NCBI GenBank assembly: GCA_013297745.1
Contig: JAAFIM010000003.1
Location: 55,790-119,789, forward strand
Direction: 5' to 3'
From: Chitinophagales bacterium
GTDB lineage: Bacteria; Bacteroidota; Bacteroidia; Chitinophagales; Saprospiraceae
DNA: 64,000 bases
Shown: one piece after another, positions 44,723 to 53,165 of the stretch
How positions within the stretch are numbered: position 1 is the stretch's first letter
Layout: the number at the start of each line of letters is the position of its first letter
The notes under the pieces: model-generated
Told to the model about the DNA's origin: nothing
Databases searched by the model: none
The model's input: the letters and a program-made list of their open reading frames with translations, nothing else
Position numbers and translations under genes: made by a program

Positions 44723-46273
44723 ATGCTTGAAGAATTAAAAGCTAAATTGCTATCTATAATTAATGAATATAAACAAGTATCAGTAGCCAAAAATAACGAG
44801 TTTAAAAACGCCCCCCCCTCCCAAACTCCCCCAGCAGCCGCTGTTTCCGCTCCAGCAGCCAAAACCATCTCAGCTAGTGTGGGCGAAAATGGAAAAAATA
44901 ACCCCGAAGACGTAAAACTGGTCAAAACCCTGCTTAATAAATTTGGGGCAAAATTAGACCCCAATAATCCAGCCGTTGGACCTTCTACTATTGCTGCTAT
45001 CAAAAAATTTCAACAAGAGAAAACTGGTATAAGCGCTCCCAATGGCTCAATTTCTCCCAGCGATAATACTTGGAAAGCCCTCAATGGCGCAGGAACTACT
45101 ACTCCAGCTAACAATACCACCACTCCGCCAGCTAACAATACTACCCCAAGCCAAACTATATCAGATAGCGTAGGCGACAAAGGTAAAAATAAACCCGAAG
45201 ACGTAAAACTGGTCAAAACCTTACTAAATAGGTTTGGGGCGAAATTAGACCCCAATATACCCGCTGTTGGACCTTCTACCATTGCTGCTATCAAAAAATT
45301 TCAACAAGAAAAAGCTGGTATGAGCAACCCTGACAGCTTAATTTCTCCCAATGGCAGAACTTGGGCAGCGCTCAATGGCACAGGAACAACCAATACCACC
45401 AATCCACCAAATAACAATCCGCCAAACAATAATACAACTCCCCCACCACCAGCCAACGGTAAAGAACAAACCCTTGGCGGAGCTGATGATGCTACCGAGC
45501 AAAAACTACAAGAGTTTATGCAAAATATGAGCGATATTCAGGTGCAAATCAACCCGGGACAAAACCCGCCCCAAATTATTGGTGTGCGCCCCCCTTACCA
45601 CATCAACGCAGGCAAATCCGCCGAAAAAGCTAGAGCTGCTCGCGCAGGCAATACAAAAGTGGCTAACATTATCAGCCAAATTGGTTTGGGTGGAGCAGCA
45701 GGCGATGGAAAAGCAACCCCCGAACAAATGAAAAAATTCCTTGAAGAGTGTATCAAACAAAACCTAATCCCAGCAGGTGAGCGCACTAGTAAAGGCATGC
45801 GCGACTTTTTGGATAAATTTGGAGTAAGTACAGACTGCTCTGGTTTGGCTTTACAAGGCATTAATTTTCTGAATGATGGTGATATGCAAAGAGATAGCTC
45901 TGATGTGGTTGGTATTATGAATACAGCCATGATACGCGATGAAGCCGCCAAAAGAAATGGCAAATTCACCAACGTCAGCAGCCCCAATGCGCTCAAAGCT
46001 GGAGATATGATGAACCTCAACAATGGCGATGTGTATCACGTGCGCTTATTAATTGATGTGGATAAAATGCCTGACGGTAGCATAGAATTTACCACCGTAG
46101 AATCCACTGGGGCTAATATAAGCAATCAAGGCGACGGTGTGGGTCAAAGACGCTGGAAATTCCCCAACCCCGCGAAGTTTGAAGGCTTACTTATCCAAAG
46201 AAATGGAGCTTTTGTTGCGGCAAGCGCTGATGACAGAAAATATCCTTATGTTCGCCACACCTCTCAACAATAA
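44723..46273 (+). CDS. Leaderless cysteine-peptidase-type hydrolase with two peptidoglycan-binding domains
   Basis: 516 residues. Residues 1-30 are the cluster's shared helical tag (MLEELKAKLLSIINEYKQ). Two PG_binding_1 domains follow at about 49-121 and 145-219, each with SVGxxGKNxPEDVKLVKTLL and STIAAIKKFQQEK. After a threonine/asparagine/proline linker comes a C-terminal domain (about 255-516) with the NlpC/P60-like TDCSGLALQG (C372) and histidine 439 in GDVYHVRLL. NlpC/P60 enzymes cut stem peptides of peptidoglycan. There is no signal peptide or span, so export by Sec is not expected. The two binding domains are near-duplicates of each other. First of five related genes. Confidence 0.82.
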   Translation: MLEELKAKLLSIINEYKQVSVAKNNEFKNAPPSQTPPAAAVSAPAAKTISASVGENGKNNPEDVKLVKTLLNKFGAKLDPNNPAVGPSTIAAIKKFQQEKTGISAPNGSISPSDNTWKALNGAGTTTPANNTTTPPANNTTPSQTISDSVGDKGKNKPEDVKLVKTLLNRFGAKLDPNIPAVGPSTIAAIKKFQQEKAGMSNPDSLISPNGRTWAALNGTGTTNTTNPPNNNPPNNNTTPPPPANGKEQTLGGADDATEQKLQEFMQNMSDIQVQINPGQNPPQIIGVRPPYHINAGKSAEKARAARAGNTKVANIISQIGLGGAAGDGKATPEQMKKFLEECIKQNLIPAGERTSKGMRDFLDKFGVSTDCSGLALQGINFLNDGDMQRDSSDVVGIMNTAMIRDEAAKRNGKFTNVSSPNALKAGDMMNLNNGDVYHVRLLIDVDKMPDGSIEFTTVESTGANISNQGDGVGQRRWKFPNPAKFEGLLIQRNGAFVAASADDRKYPYVRHTSQQ

Positions 46274-46334
46274 CCCCACATACTCTTTTTTTCTAAACAT
46301 CTACTTATACCTTCGCACCCAATAACCACCAATA

Positions 46335-48266
46335 ATGGCAGAATTAGACGACCTTAAAGCAAAATTAATTGCTATTATCGACGAATATAAGACAGTTAGC
46401 AAAGCAAAAGCAGTTGAGTTTCAGAACATAACCAAAGACAGAGAAGGGACAGGTTCTGATTATAAAAATCAACGCGACAATCCCATAGAAGGAGACGTAA
46501 CTTGCAACGTGACTAGTGTTGCTATGCAGTTGATAAAATTAGCTAACGGGGACGAAACCAAAGTCCGTACTGAAGCTGTTGCCTTATGCAAAGCCAAAGG
46601 AATTAGCGCTACAGAAAGTACAGAATTAGAAGAAATGCTCCGCCAACTATCTATTTCTGCCAACGGGGGCAAAAAACAAATTAATGGCTTAAACTGCTAT
46701 ATGTATCCTAACATATTGAATGCAGTAGCCAAAATGTTTAAAGGCTTAGTTTCTGAAACTCGCGAAGTTTTTGGGGCAGGGGTAGTTACCGCCAAAAATA
46801 TAGAAGAACTTAAAACCAAACTTAAAGCAGAATTAGCCAAAGGCGCAGCTTTGCGTTCATCCTCTAAACTCACTCATGGCGGGCATATCGTCGCCATCAC
46901 AGACTACAAAAATGATGGTTTGGTCATCAATGACCCTTATGGGGCGCGTTTCGCCAACGGTTATGTCAAAAATGGCGACTCAGCAGGCAACGCTAAAACT
47001 AATTTTAACGAAAGTCTAGCCGCTACTCGATTCAAACATAATTCTGCTATGGTAGCTAGTATCAAAGATGCTATTTCTCGTGGGGTAAAATTGCCGTCCA
47101 ATGTAGGCGAAAAAAATTTCTACACTTGGGCGGAAGTGGATACTTACGATATCGGTAGAAATGTGCAAGCTATGTCTGGGAATATAGCCAATGTACAAGC
47201 CAATACTAGCAATGACAAACCCGCCGAAACTACCCAAAATCCTGCCGCTGCCAAAACAATCTCTGATACAGTGGGCGAAAATGGTAAAAATAAACCAGAA
47301 GATGTTTTATTAATAAAATCACTTCTCAATAAATTTGGCGCAGGCTTAGACCCCAAAAATACCAACTGCGGCCCTCAAACTATAGCCGCAATTAAAAAAT
47401 TTCAACAGGAAAAAGCTGGGCTTAAAAATCCTGATGGGCTAATTTCTCCCAACGGAACCACCTGGCGAGCCCTAAATGCTACCAGCGGCGGAGCTACCCA
47501 ACCCGTTAATAACTTGGAAAGTATGCGCACTCGTGTAGAAGAATTACGCACTGCTGCACGTGCAATTATAGAAAAATTAGACGATAAACAAACCCAAATC
47601 GCGGTTACACAAGCTCAATTAGATGCTATAAAAATTTATTCGGATAAAGCAACCGAATTTTTGGCCGCATATAATGGTGCAGACGCAGCACAAAAAAAAG
47701 CCATAGACGACAAATTCGTAGGCTATGTGGCTGATTTGAAAACTAAGTCAGATTGGGTTAAAAACAGTCTACTCCCCAAACTAAAAGTAAGTGCTGGCAA
47801 CACTCCCCCCACCACCCCCACAACTACTGGACTTACTACTTGGGATTCACACACCAATACCCGAATAGGCTCTCTTGATTCTCGTCTTAAAGCTCCCGCA
47901 GCTGCATTTATCAATGATGTAGAAAAAGAACTAGGTATAAAATTACGTGTAACTTCTGGTTTCCGCGACCTCAAAGAGCAAGATGCGCTATTTGATAAAG
48001 GTGGAGTCACCAAAGCGCGTGGTGGTCAAAGTTATCACAACTATGGCTTGGCTATTGACATTTGCATTATCAAAGACGGCAAAGCAGACTTCCTAATTAC
48101 CCGCGAAATAGCCAATATAGGCAAAAGACACGGCTGGGATTGGGGTAATGATGTGGTTGGGACTTGGGATAAACCTCACTTCCAAAATACATTCGGAAAA
48201 TCTGTAAAGGAACTTTGTATAGCTAAATATCCTGAACGCGCCAAACGCCTAGGCTATATTAAATAA
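46335..48266 (+). CDS. Leaderless two-enzyme hydrolase: C39-like peptidase, PG-binding domain, M15 peptidase
   Basis: 643 residues. Tag at 1-31 (LDDLKAKLIAIIDEYK). A C39-like papain-fold domain at about 45-245 shows C57 in EGDVTCNVTS, H184 in HGGHIVAITDY and D200 in VINDPYG, a full triad. One peptidoglycan-binding domain is at about 308-381. After a helical spacer (about 395-480) comes an M15 D,D-/L,D-peptidase of the VanY/endolysin type (about 505-625): RVTSGFRD, SYHNYGLAID (S566, H568, D575) and KPHFQ (H615). So two catalytic units flank one binding unit. No signal peptide. The stop codon is within the target duplication of element A copy 2. Confidence 0.85.
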   Translation: MAELDDLKAKLIAIIDEYKTVSKAKAVEFQNITKDREGTGSDYKNQRDNPIEGDVTCNVTSVAMQLIKLANGDETKVRTEAVALCKAKGISATESTELEEMLRQLSISANGGKKQINGLNCYMYPNILNAVAKMFKGLVSETREVFGAGVVTAKNIEELKTKLKAELAKGAALRSSSKLTHGGHIVAITDYKNDGLVINDPYGARFANGYVKNGDSAGNAKTNFNESLAATRFKHNSAMVASIKDAISRGVKLPSNVGEKNFYTWAEVDTYDIGRNVQAMSGNIANVQANTSNDKPAETTQNPAAAKTISDTVGENGKNKPEDVLLIKSLLNKFGAGLDPKNTNCGPQTIAAIKKFQQEKAGLKNPDGLISPNGTTWRALNATSGGATQPVNNLESMRTRVEELRTAARAIIEKLDDKQTQIAVTQAQLDAIKIYSDKATEFLAAYNGADAAQKKAIDDKFVGYVADLKTKSDWVKNSLLPKLKVSAGNTPPTTPTTTGLTTWDSHTNTRIGSLDSRLKAPAAAFINDVEKELGIKLRVTSGFRDLKEQDALFDKGGVTKARGGQSYHNYGLAIDICIIKDGKADFLITREIANIGKRHGWDWGNDVVGTWDKPHFQNTFGKSVKELCIAKYPERAKRLGYIK

Positions 48267-48510
48267 CTGACCTTTCGCAGTGAAAAAATTTGGTAGATTG
48301 AAAAAAACAACAGTGTGCGCTCAATAGCGTGGGGTTTTACACCCCACGCACAAAAATGGTAAAAAATGTTATATTTTCTATTTTTTTATGGAAAATTTAT
48401 CAGCGCGGGGTATAAAACCCCACGCTATTGAGCGCATATAGGAAAATTTAACTGCAAAAAGCTAATTGTAAAAAAAATGAAAAATATACTGCGAAAGGTC
48501 AGTTAAATAA
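48259..48510. mobile_element. Element A copy 2: 236-bp MITE-like element with 8-bp target duplication
   Basis: The element spans 48267-48502, CTGACCTTTCGCAGT to its reverse complement, flanked by TTAAATAA (48259-48266 and 48503-48510). It is nearly identical to 3383-3620, with about four substitutions and one 2-bp difference in the GCGCGCGGGG run. The left duplication contains the TAA stop of the hydrolase gene. Confidence 0.88.
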
Positions 48511-48563
48511 CTGAAGTTATCTATCAATATTTGCACTTAAGTAGCAAGAACAATTTATTTGAT

Positions 48564-48739
48564 ATTATAATTTGCGTTGCAAAACGTATCAATAGCGTGG
48601 GGTTTTATACCCCACGCACAAAATCAGATAAAAAAACAGATATTTTTGGTTATTTTGATTAAAAATTCATTGTCGCGTGGGATATAAAACCCTATTGATA
48701 CGCAGCGTAGAATTGATATTGTCAATTAAATACTTTTTC
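48564..48739. repeat. Element B copy 2
   Basis: ATTATAATTTGCGTTGCAAA with AATAGCGTGGGG at the left and CTATTGATACGCAGCG to AATTAAATACTTTTTC at the right, matching the ends of 22556-22866. Ends are imperfect inverted repeats (GCGTTGC..CGTATCAATAG with CTATTGATACGCAGCG). It holds one hairpin where copy 1 has an array. The rest of the gap to 48858 is AT-rich without a signal I can name. Confidence 0.65.
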
Positions 48740-48858
48740 ATACTTAAATAGCGTGTGGGTCTACCGCACATAATTATCTTTTGCTAAATAACCTCAAATT
48801 GAGCCGCAAGCACAATGCCAGTAAATAATTTCTTTTTATAAAATAAAAATAATAAATA

Positions 48859-50718
48859 ATGAGCAACCAAGACCAATTGGCAGAACTCAAAGCACGCCTT
48901 ATGGCTGTTATTGATTCTTACAAACAATTCAATAAAGAATTGCCTGCCGAACTAAAAGCTACAGTCAATCAAGTATTAGGACCTCAACAAACTACCCCTA
49001 ATAAAGATGGCCAGACCCAAGCACCAGCCAACAATGCACAACAAACTACCACCAATAAAGATGGTCAGCCCCAAGCACCAGCAGCCAATCAACTACCCGA
49101 CCAAAGCGCTGCAACTGCCGAATTTATCAAAAAATTTGGTAATGTAACCCCATCCAAAAAAGCATTAGGCGCTAAAGACCCCAAACAATTGGCAGGCTTG
49201 AAAAGCCAAATGGGCAATATCAACGCAGCAGCTACCAAACACGGCATTAATCCTGCAATGATTGCAGCTATGATGAGCCGCGAAACAGGCGGTGAAGAGG
49301 GCTTTGGCTATAAATCTCTCAAAGAGTTTGGTATTACCCCCAAACAACAGCTTGACATTATGCAAGGCAAGCTAAAATCACAAGGCGCAGAAGCTCACCA
49401 AATCAAACAAGATGAGTTTGTTTTGCTTTCTACCTCTCCCCTCTCCAAATTTCCAGGGCTCAACGACACAGAAAAATGTTGGGGCGATAGCAAAGCACAA
49501 GGTTACGGCCCTATGCAGTTAGATTATGGTTATAATTCTAGCAAAATCCTCAAAGTGTTGATGAAATCAACCCCTGCAGAACGCGATACAGCAGCTATTG
49601 ATACTTGTACAGGCTTGTTGGCTACTTATCTTAAAATGATGAAAAGAAAATATCCTCAAGCTACAGAAGCACAACAGCTAAAAGCAGCAATGGCAGCCTA
49701 TAACAAAGGCCCTAATGTGGATATCAACAATCCAGATGCTGGCACCGCAGGCGGCGATTATTCAAAAGACGCGGTTGAACGTATGGCAGTTTTGCAAGGC
49801 ACAGATTTGTTTAAAGGTGGTGCTAATCCCAACCAACCCGCCAATCCTAACCAACAAACAAATCCAAATCAACAAACTAACCCTCAACAGCCTATAACTG
49901 CAAGCAAAACGATTAGCGGCTCTGTTGGCGACAAAGGTGATAACAAACCTAAAGATGTGCTTTTGGTCAAAACTTTGTTGAATAAATTTTATAACTCTTT
50001 CAACCTTGCTGATGCCAACACCAACACCAAAGTTGGACCCACTACTATTGGCGTTATCAAAAAATTCCAACAAGAAAAAGTAGGTTCTGCCAATCCTGAC
50101 GGACGTATTGATGTAAGCGGCAAAACTTGGAAAGTCTTAAACGGTGAAACTCCTGCCGCAACCAACACAGGCGGCAATCAACAACCCACAGGCAATGGCA
50201 CTGGCGCAAAACCAGGCTGGGTAACAGTAGCTGAACGTTTCAAGGGGATGAAAGAAGCTGACCCTAAAAACTATGAAACTATTCACGGTTTCTTTAAACT
50301 TCTAGGGCTAAAATTTGGTCACCCTTCTACAGGCATTGTTAGCCCAACTGCTACTGCTTGGTGTGGTGCCTTCGTGTCTTGGTGTCTCAATAAATCAGGA
50401 CAAGCAATGATTACCAGCGATGGGGGTTATGATGGTACAAGAGCACTCAAATACGCCACTTATGGCCAAGCTACCAAAGATAATAAACCCGCTTATGGCG
50501 CGATTGGAGTAATGGCTCACGGACACGTAGGCTTTGTAGTTGGCCGCAATGGCAATAACATCGCATTGTTAGGTGGTAATCAAGGACAAGAATGTAATGT
50601 TACCAACTATGCCCTCAATAGATTCTCTGCTTTCCGTTTTCCTACTGGATATAATCCTCCCGCAGAAGCTTATAACCTTGGTGGAGTAGATGCTGGCGAA
50701 GCAGGCAGCACCCGTTAG
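48859..50718 (+). CDS. Leaderless two-enzyme hydrolase: lysozyme-like domain, PG-binding domain, CHAP-type amidase
   Basis: 619 residues. Tag at 1-35 (LAELKARLMAVIDSYKQFNK) then a Q/N/T-rich linker in which NKDGQ recurs. A lysozyme/SLT-like domain at about 110-315 has candidate E142 in MMSRETGGEEG and the GYGPMQLDYGYN and AMAAYNKGP blocks. A peptidoglycan-binding domain is at about 350-428. The C-terminal domain (about 455-600) fits the TIGR02594/CHAP-like group: TATAWCGAFVSWCLNKSG with C502, HGHVGFVVG with H556 and LLGGNQ. No signal peptide. Together the two enzymes could cut both glycan and peptide. Confidence 0.82.
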   Translation: MSNQDQLAELKARLMAVIDSYKQFNKELPAELKATVNQVLGPQQTTPNKDGQTQAPANNAQQTTTNKDGQPQAPAANQLPDQSAATAEFIKKFGNVTPSKKALGAKDPKQLAGLKSQMGNINAAATKHGINPAMIAAMMSRETGGEEGFGYKSLKEFGITPKQQLDIMQGKLKSQGAEAHQIKQDEFVLLSTSPLSKFPGLNDTEKCWGDSKAQGYGPMQLDYGYNSSKILKVLMKSTPAERDTAAIDTCTGLLATYLKMMKRKYPQATEAQQLKAAMAAYNKGPNVDINNPDAGTAGGDYSKDAVERMAVLQGTDLFKGGANPNQPANPNQQTNPNQQTNPQQPITASKTISGSVGDKGDNKPKDVLLVKTLLNKFYNSFNLADANTNTKVGPTTIGVIKKFQQEKVGSANPDGRIDVSGKTWKVLNGETPAATNTGGNQQPTGNGTGAKPGWVTVAERFKGMKEADPKNYETIHGFFKLLGLKFGHPSTGIVSPTATAWCGAFVSWCLNKSGQAMITSDGGYDGTRALKYATYGQATKDNKPAYGAIGVMAHGHVGFVVGRNGNNIALLGGNQGQECNVTNYALNRFSAFRFPTGYNPPAEAYNLGGVDAGEAGSTR

Positions 50719-50746
50719 TATCAAAAACTAAATTGATGTGAAATAA

Positions 50747-50782
50747 AAAGGACTAAATTTTTATAAGATTTAGTCCTTTTTT
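50747..50782 (+). terminator. Terminator after the 48859 gene
   Basis: AAGGACTAAAT, loop of nine, ATTTAGTCCTT and T-run. Perfect 11-bp stem. Confidence 0.85.
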
Positions 50783-50811
50783 ATAAATTAAATATATAAT
50801 TCATAACTTCT

Positions 50812-51945
50812 ATGTCAAACGAAAACCCACTAGCAGAACTCAAAGCGCGCCTTATGGCTGTTATTGATTCTTATAAACAGTTCAATAAAGAACTACCTGC
50901 TGAACTCAAAGCTACAGTCACTCAAGTATTGGGAACACAACAAACGCCCCCCAATAAAGATGGGCAAACCCAAACTCCCGCTGCCAATCAACAACCCAAC
51001 CAAACCACGCCTGCCGATGCGGCAAAACCCGTAACTGCAAGCAAAACGATTAGTGGCTCTGTTGGCGACAAAGGTGATAACAAACCTGAAGATGTGCTTT
51101 TGGTCAAAACTTTGTTGAATAAATTTTATAAAGCTTTCAATATCGCTGATGCCAACACCAACACCAAAGTCGGAGCTACAACAATTGGTGTTATTAAAAA
51201 ATTCCAACAAGAAAAAGTAGGCTCTGCCAACCCTGACGGGCGTATTGATGTAAGCGGCAAAACTTGGAAAGTCTTAAACGGCGAAACTCCCCCTATTGCT
51301 AATAACGAGGGCACTCAACAACCCCCAGCCACCAATAACGGCAAACCGCTTACAGCGGCGGAAATGAAAGATGCTTATGCTAAAATAGCTGCCCAATACG
51401 GGTTAGAACCTGCCGTTGTCTATGCTATACAAGAAGTTGAATCCAAAGGTGAAGGCTATTTGTCTGACGGACGACCAAAAATTTTATTTGAACCCCATAT
51501 TTTCTGGGAACAATTACAAAAAGCAGGTAAAAACCCCGCAAAATATGTCGCTGGCAACGAAGATATTTTATACCAAAAATGGGGCGCACGCCCTTATGGT
51601 ACTTATGCCGCTCAATATCCCAAATTAGAAAAAGCGAAAAAAATTGATAAAATAGCAGCCTTAAAATCCGCTTCTTGGGGAGAATTCCAAATTATGGGCT
51701 TCAATCACAAAATTGTTGGATATCCTGATGTAGAAAGTTTTGTAGCAGCTGTATCTGTTCAGGGCTCGACCAATAATATCAATGCACTAATGAAATTTTT
51801 AGAATCAGAAAAACTACTTCGCCACGTAAAAGGAGCCAACAAAAATTGGGCTGCATTGGCAGCAGGTTACAATGGACCTGGTTACAAAAAGAATAAATAC
51901 GACACCAAAATGGCCGCCGCTTATGCCAAATACAAAAATAAATAA
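50812..51945 (+). CDS. Leaderless N-acetylmuramidase with PG-binding domain
   Basis: 377 residues. Tag at 1-35, a linker, a peptidoglycan-binding domain at about 78-156, a second linker, then an N-acetylmuramidase domain (DUF3380 type) at about 180-377. E210 in AIQEVESKGEGYL is the probable catalytic glutamate, and KILFEPHIFW, SWGEFQIMGFNH and AAGYNGPGYKKNKYD are family blocks. It is the same architecture as some phage endolysins, but without phage genes nearby. No signal peptide. Confidence 0.85.
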   Translation: MSNENPLAELKARLMAVIDSYKQFNKELPAELKATVTQVLGTQQTPPNKDGQTQTPAANQQPNQTTPADAAKPVTASKTISGSVGDKGDNKPEDVLLVKTLLNKFYKAFNIADANTNTKVGATTIGVIKKFQQEKVGSANPDGRIDVSGKTWKVLNGETPPIANNEGTQQPPATNNGKPLTAAEMKDAYAKIAAQYGLEPAVVYAIQEVESKGEGYLSDGRPKILFEPHIFWEQLQKAGKNPAKYVAGNEDILYQKWGARPYGTYAAQYPKLEKAKKIDKIAALKSASWGEFQIMGFNHKIVGYPDVESFVAAVSVQGSTNNINALMKFLESEKLLRHVKGANKNWAALAAGYNGPGYKKNKYDTKMAAAYAKYKNK

Positions 51946-51982
51946 TATTCAACAACCTCTCAAAAAATAAACCTTTTAAATA

Positions 51983-52981
51983 ATGTCCAATCAAGACCAA
52001 TTAGCAGAACTCAAATCACGCCTTATGGCTGTTATTGATTCTTACAAACAATTCAACAAAGAACTACCAGCAGAGTTGAAAGCCGCTGTTAATCAAACCT
52101 TAGGTGCACAACAAACTACACCTAATAAAGATGGCCAAACTCAACCTCCCACTACAGCAAAACCCACCACCGCAAGCAAAACGATTAGCGGTTCTGTTGG
52201 CGACAAAGGTGATAACAAACCCGAAGATGTACTTTTGGTTAAAACTTTGTTGAATAAATTTTATAACTCTTTCAACCTTGCTGATGCCAACACCAACACC
52301 AAAGTTGGACCCACTACTATTGGCGTTATCAAAAAATTCCAACAAGAAAAAGTAGGTTCTGCCAATCCTGACGGACGTATTGATGTAAGCGGCAAAACTT
52401 GGAAAGTCCTGAACGGTGAAACTCCTGCCGCAACCAACACGGGTGGCAATCAACAACCCACAGGCAATGGCACTGGCGCAAAACCTGCTTGGATTAGCAA
52501 AGCAGAATCTTTTAAAGGATTAAAAGAAAGAGATGCTAAAAATTACGAAACTATTCACAACTTTTTTAAATCTTGTGGGCTTAAATTTGGTGATGGTGGT
52601 ATAGAAAGTCCCAGCGCTACTGCTTGGTGTGCTGCTTTCGTATCCTACTGCCTCAAAAATAGTGGTCAATCTGCTTTATCTGGATATCCAGGAGTACGCG
52701 CCAAAGCTTATGAAGATTATGGAGTGCCCACCAAAGATGGTAAACCCGCTTTTGGCTGCATTGCTGTAAAAAAAGGTAAAAGTTACCATGTAGGCTTTGT
52801 AGTGGGTCGCAATGGCAATAATATCGCTATGTTGGGTGGCAATCAAAATCAGGAATGTAACATTACCAACTATCCAATAAGTGCTTTTACCGCTTTCCGT
52901 TTCCCTTCTGGTTACAATCCTCCCGCTGAAGCCTATAACCTTAACGGTGTAGAAGCTGGCGAAGGTGGTAGCACTCGTTAA
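51983..52981 (+). CDS. Leaderless CHAP-type amidase with PG-binding domain
   Basis: 332 residues. Tag at 1-35 (LAELKSRLMAVIDSYKQFNK), short linker, peptidoglycan-binding domain at about 66-144, linker, C-terminal TIGR02594/CHAP-like domain at about 168-320 with C216 in TAWCAAFVSYCLK and H269 in SYHVGFVVG. The binding domain and both linkers are nearly identical in DNA to those of the 48859 gene, and the catalytic domain is a diverged paralogue. It looks like that gene without the lysozyme unit. No signal peptide. It starts 37 bases after the muramidase gene. Confidence 0.83.
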   Translation: MSNQDQLAELKSRLMAVIDSYKQFNKELPAELKAAVNQTLGAQQTTPNKDGQTQPPTTAKPTTASKTISGSVGDKGDNKPEDVLLVKTLLNKFYNSFNLADANTNTKVGPTTIGVIKKFQQEKVGSANPDGRIDVSGKTWKVLNGETPAATNTGGNQQPTGNGTGAKPAWISKAESFKGLKERDAKNYETIHNFFKSCGLKFGDGGIESPSATAWCAAFVSYCLKNSGQSALSGYPGVRAKAYEDYGVPTKDGKPAFGCIAVKKGKSYHVGFVVGRNGNNIAMLGGNQNQECNITNYPISAFTAFRFPSGYNPPAEAYNLNGVEAGEGGSTR

Positions 52982-53014
52982 TTATTGTCTAATAATACTT
53001 CAAATTATCTTATC

Positions 53015-53047
53015 AAGGTTGGGCTTCGGCTCAACCTTTTTTTATTT
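53015..53047 (+). terminator. Terminator at the end of the hydrolase cluster
   Basis: AAGGTTGGGC, TTCG, GCTCAACCTT and a long T-run, with one G-T pair. It closes the transcript of the 50812-52981 pair. Confidence 0.85.
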
Positions 53048-53083
53048 TTTTTATCAAAATATCCCCATTTACAAAAAAACGGT

Positions 53084-53091
53084 TAATTTTG
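53084..53091 (+). promoter_or_regulatory. Bacteroidota -7 box upstream of mfd
   Basis: TAATTTTG fits TAnnTTTG, 74 bases before the chosen start. No clear -33 TTG. Confidence 0.35.
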
Positions 53092-53165
53092 CGCCGTCGT
53101 TTTAGTTCATTAACTTTCAAGCTCCAATTTACTCTTTGCGTAAGTTGGGGCATTATCTTATTTGT

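Noticed and set aside
44723..52981. Prophage origin of the hydrolase cluster
   Set aside because: No capsid, tail, terminase, integrase or holin genes were found nearby, and there are no attachment-site repeats. Remote phage or injection-system origin remains possible.
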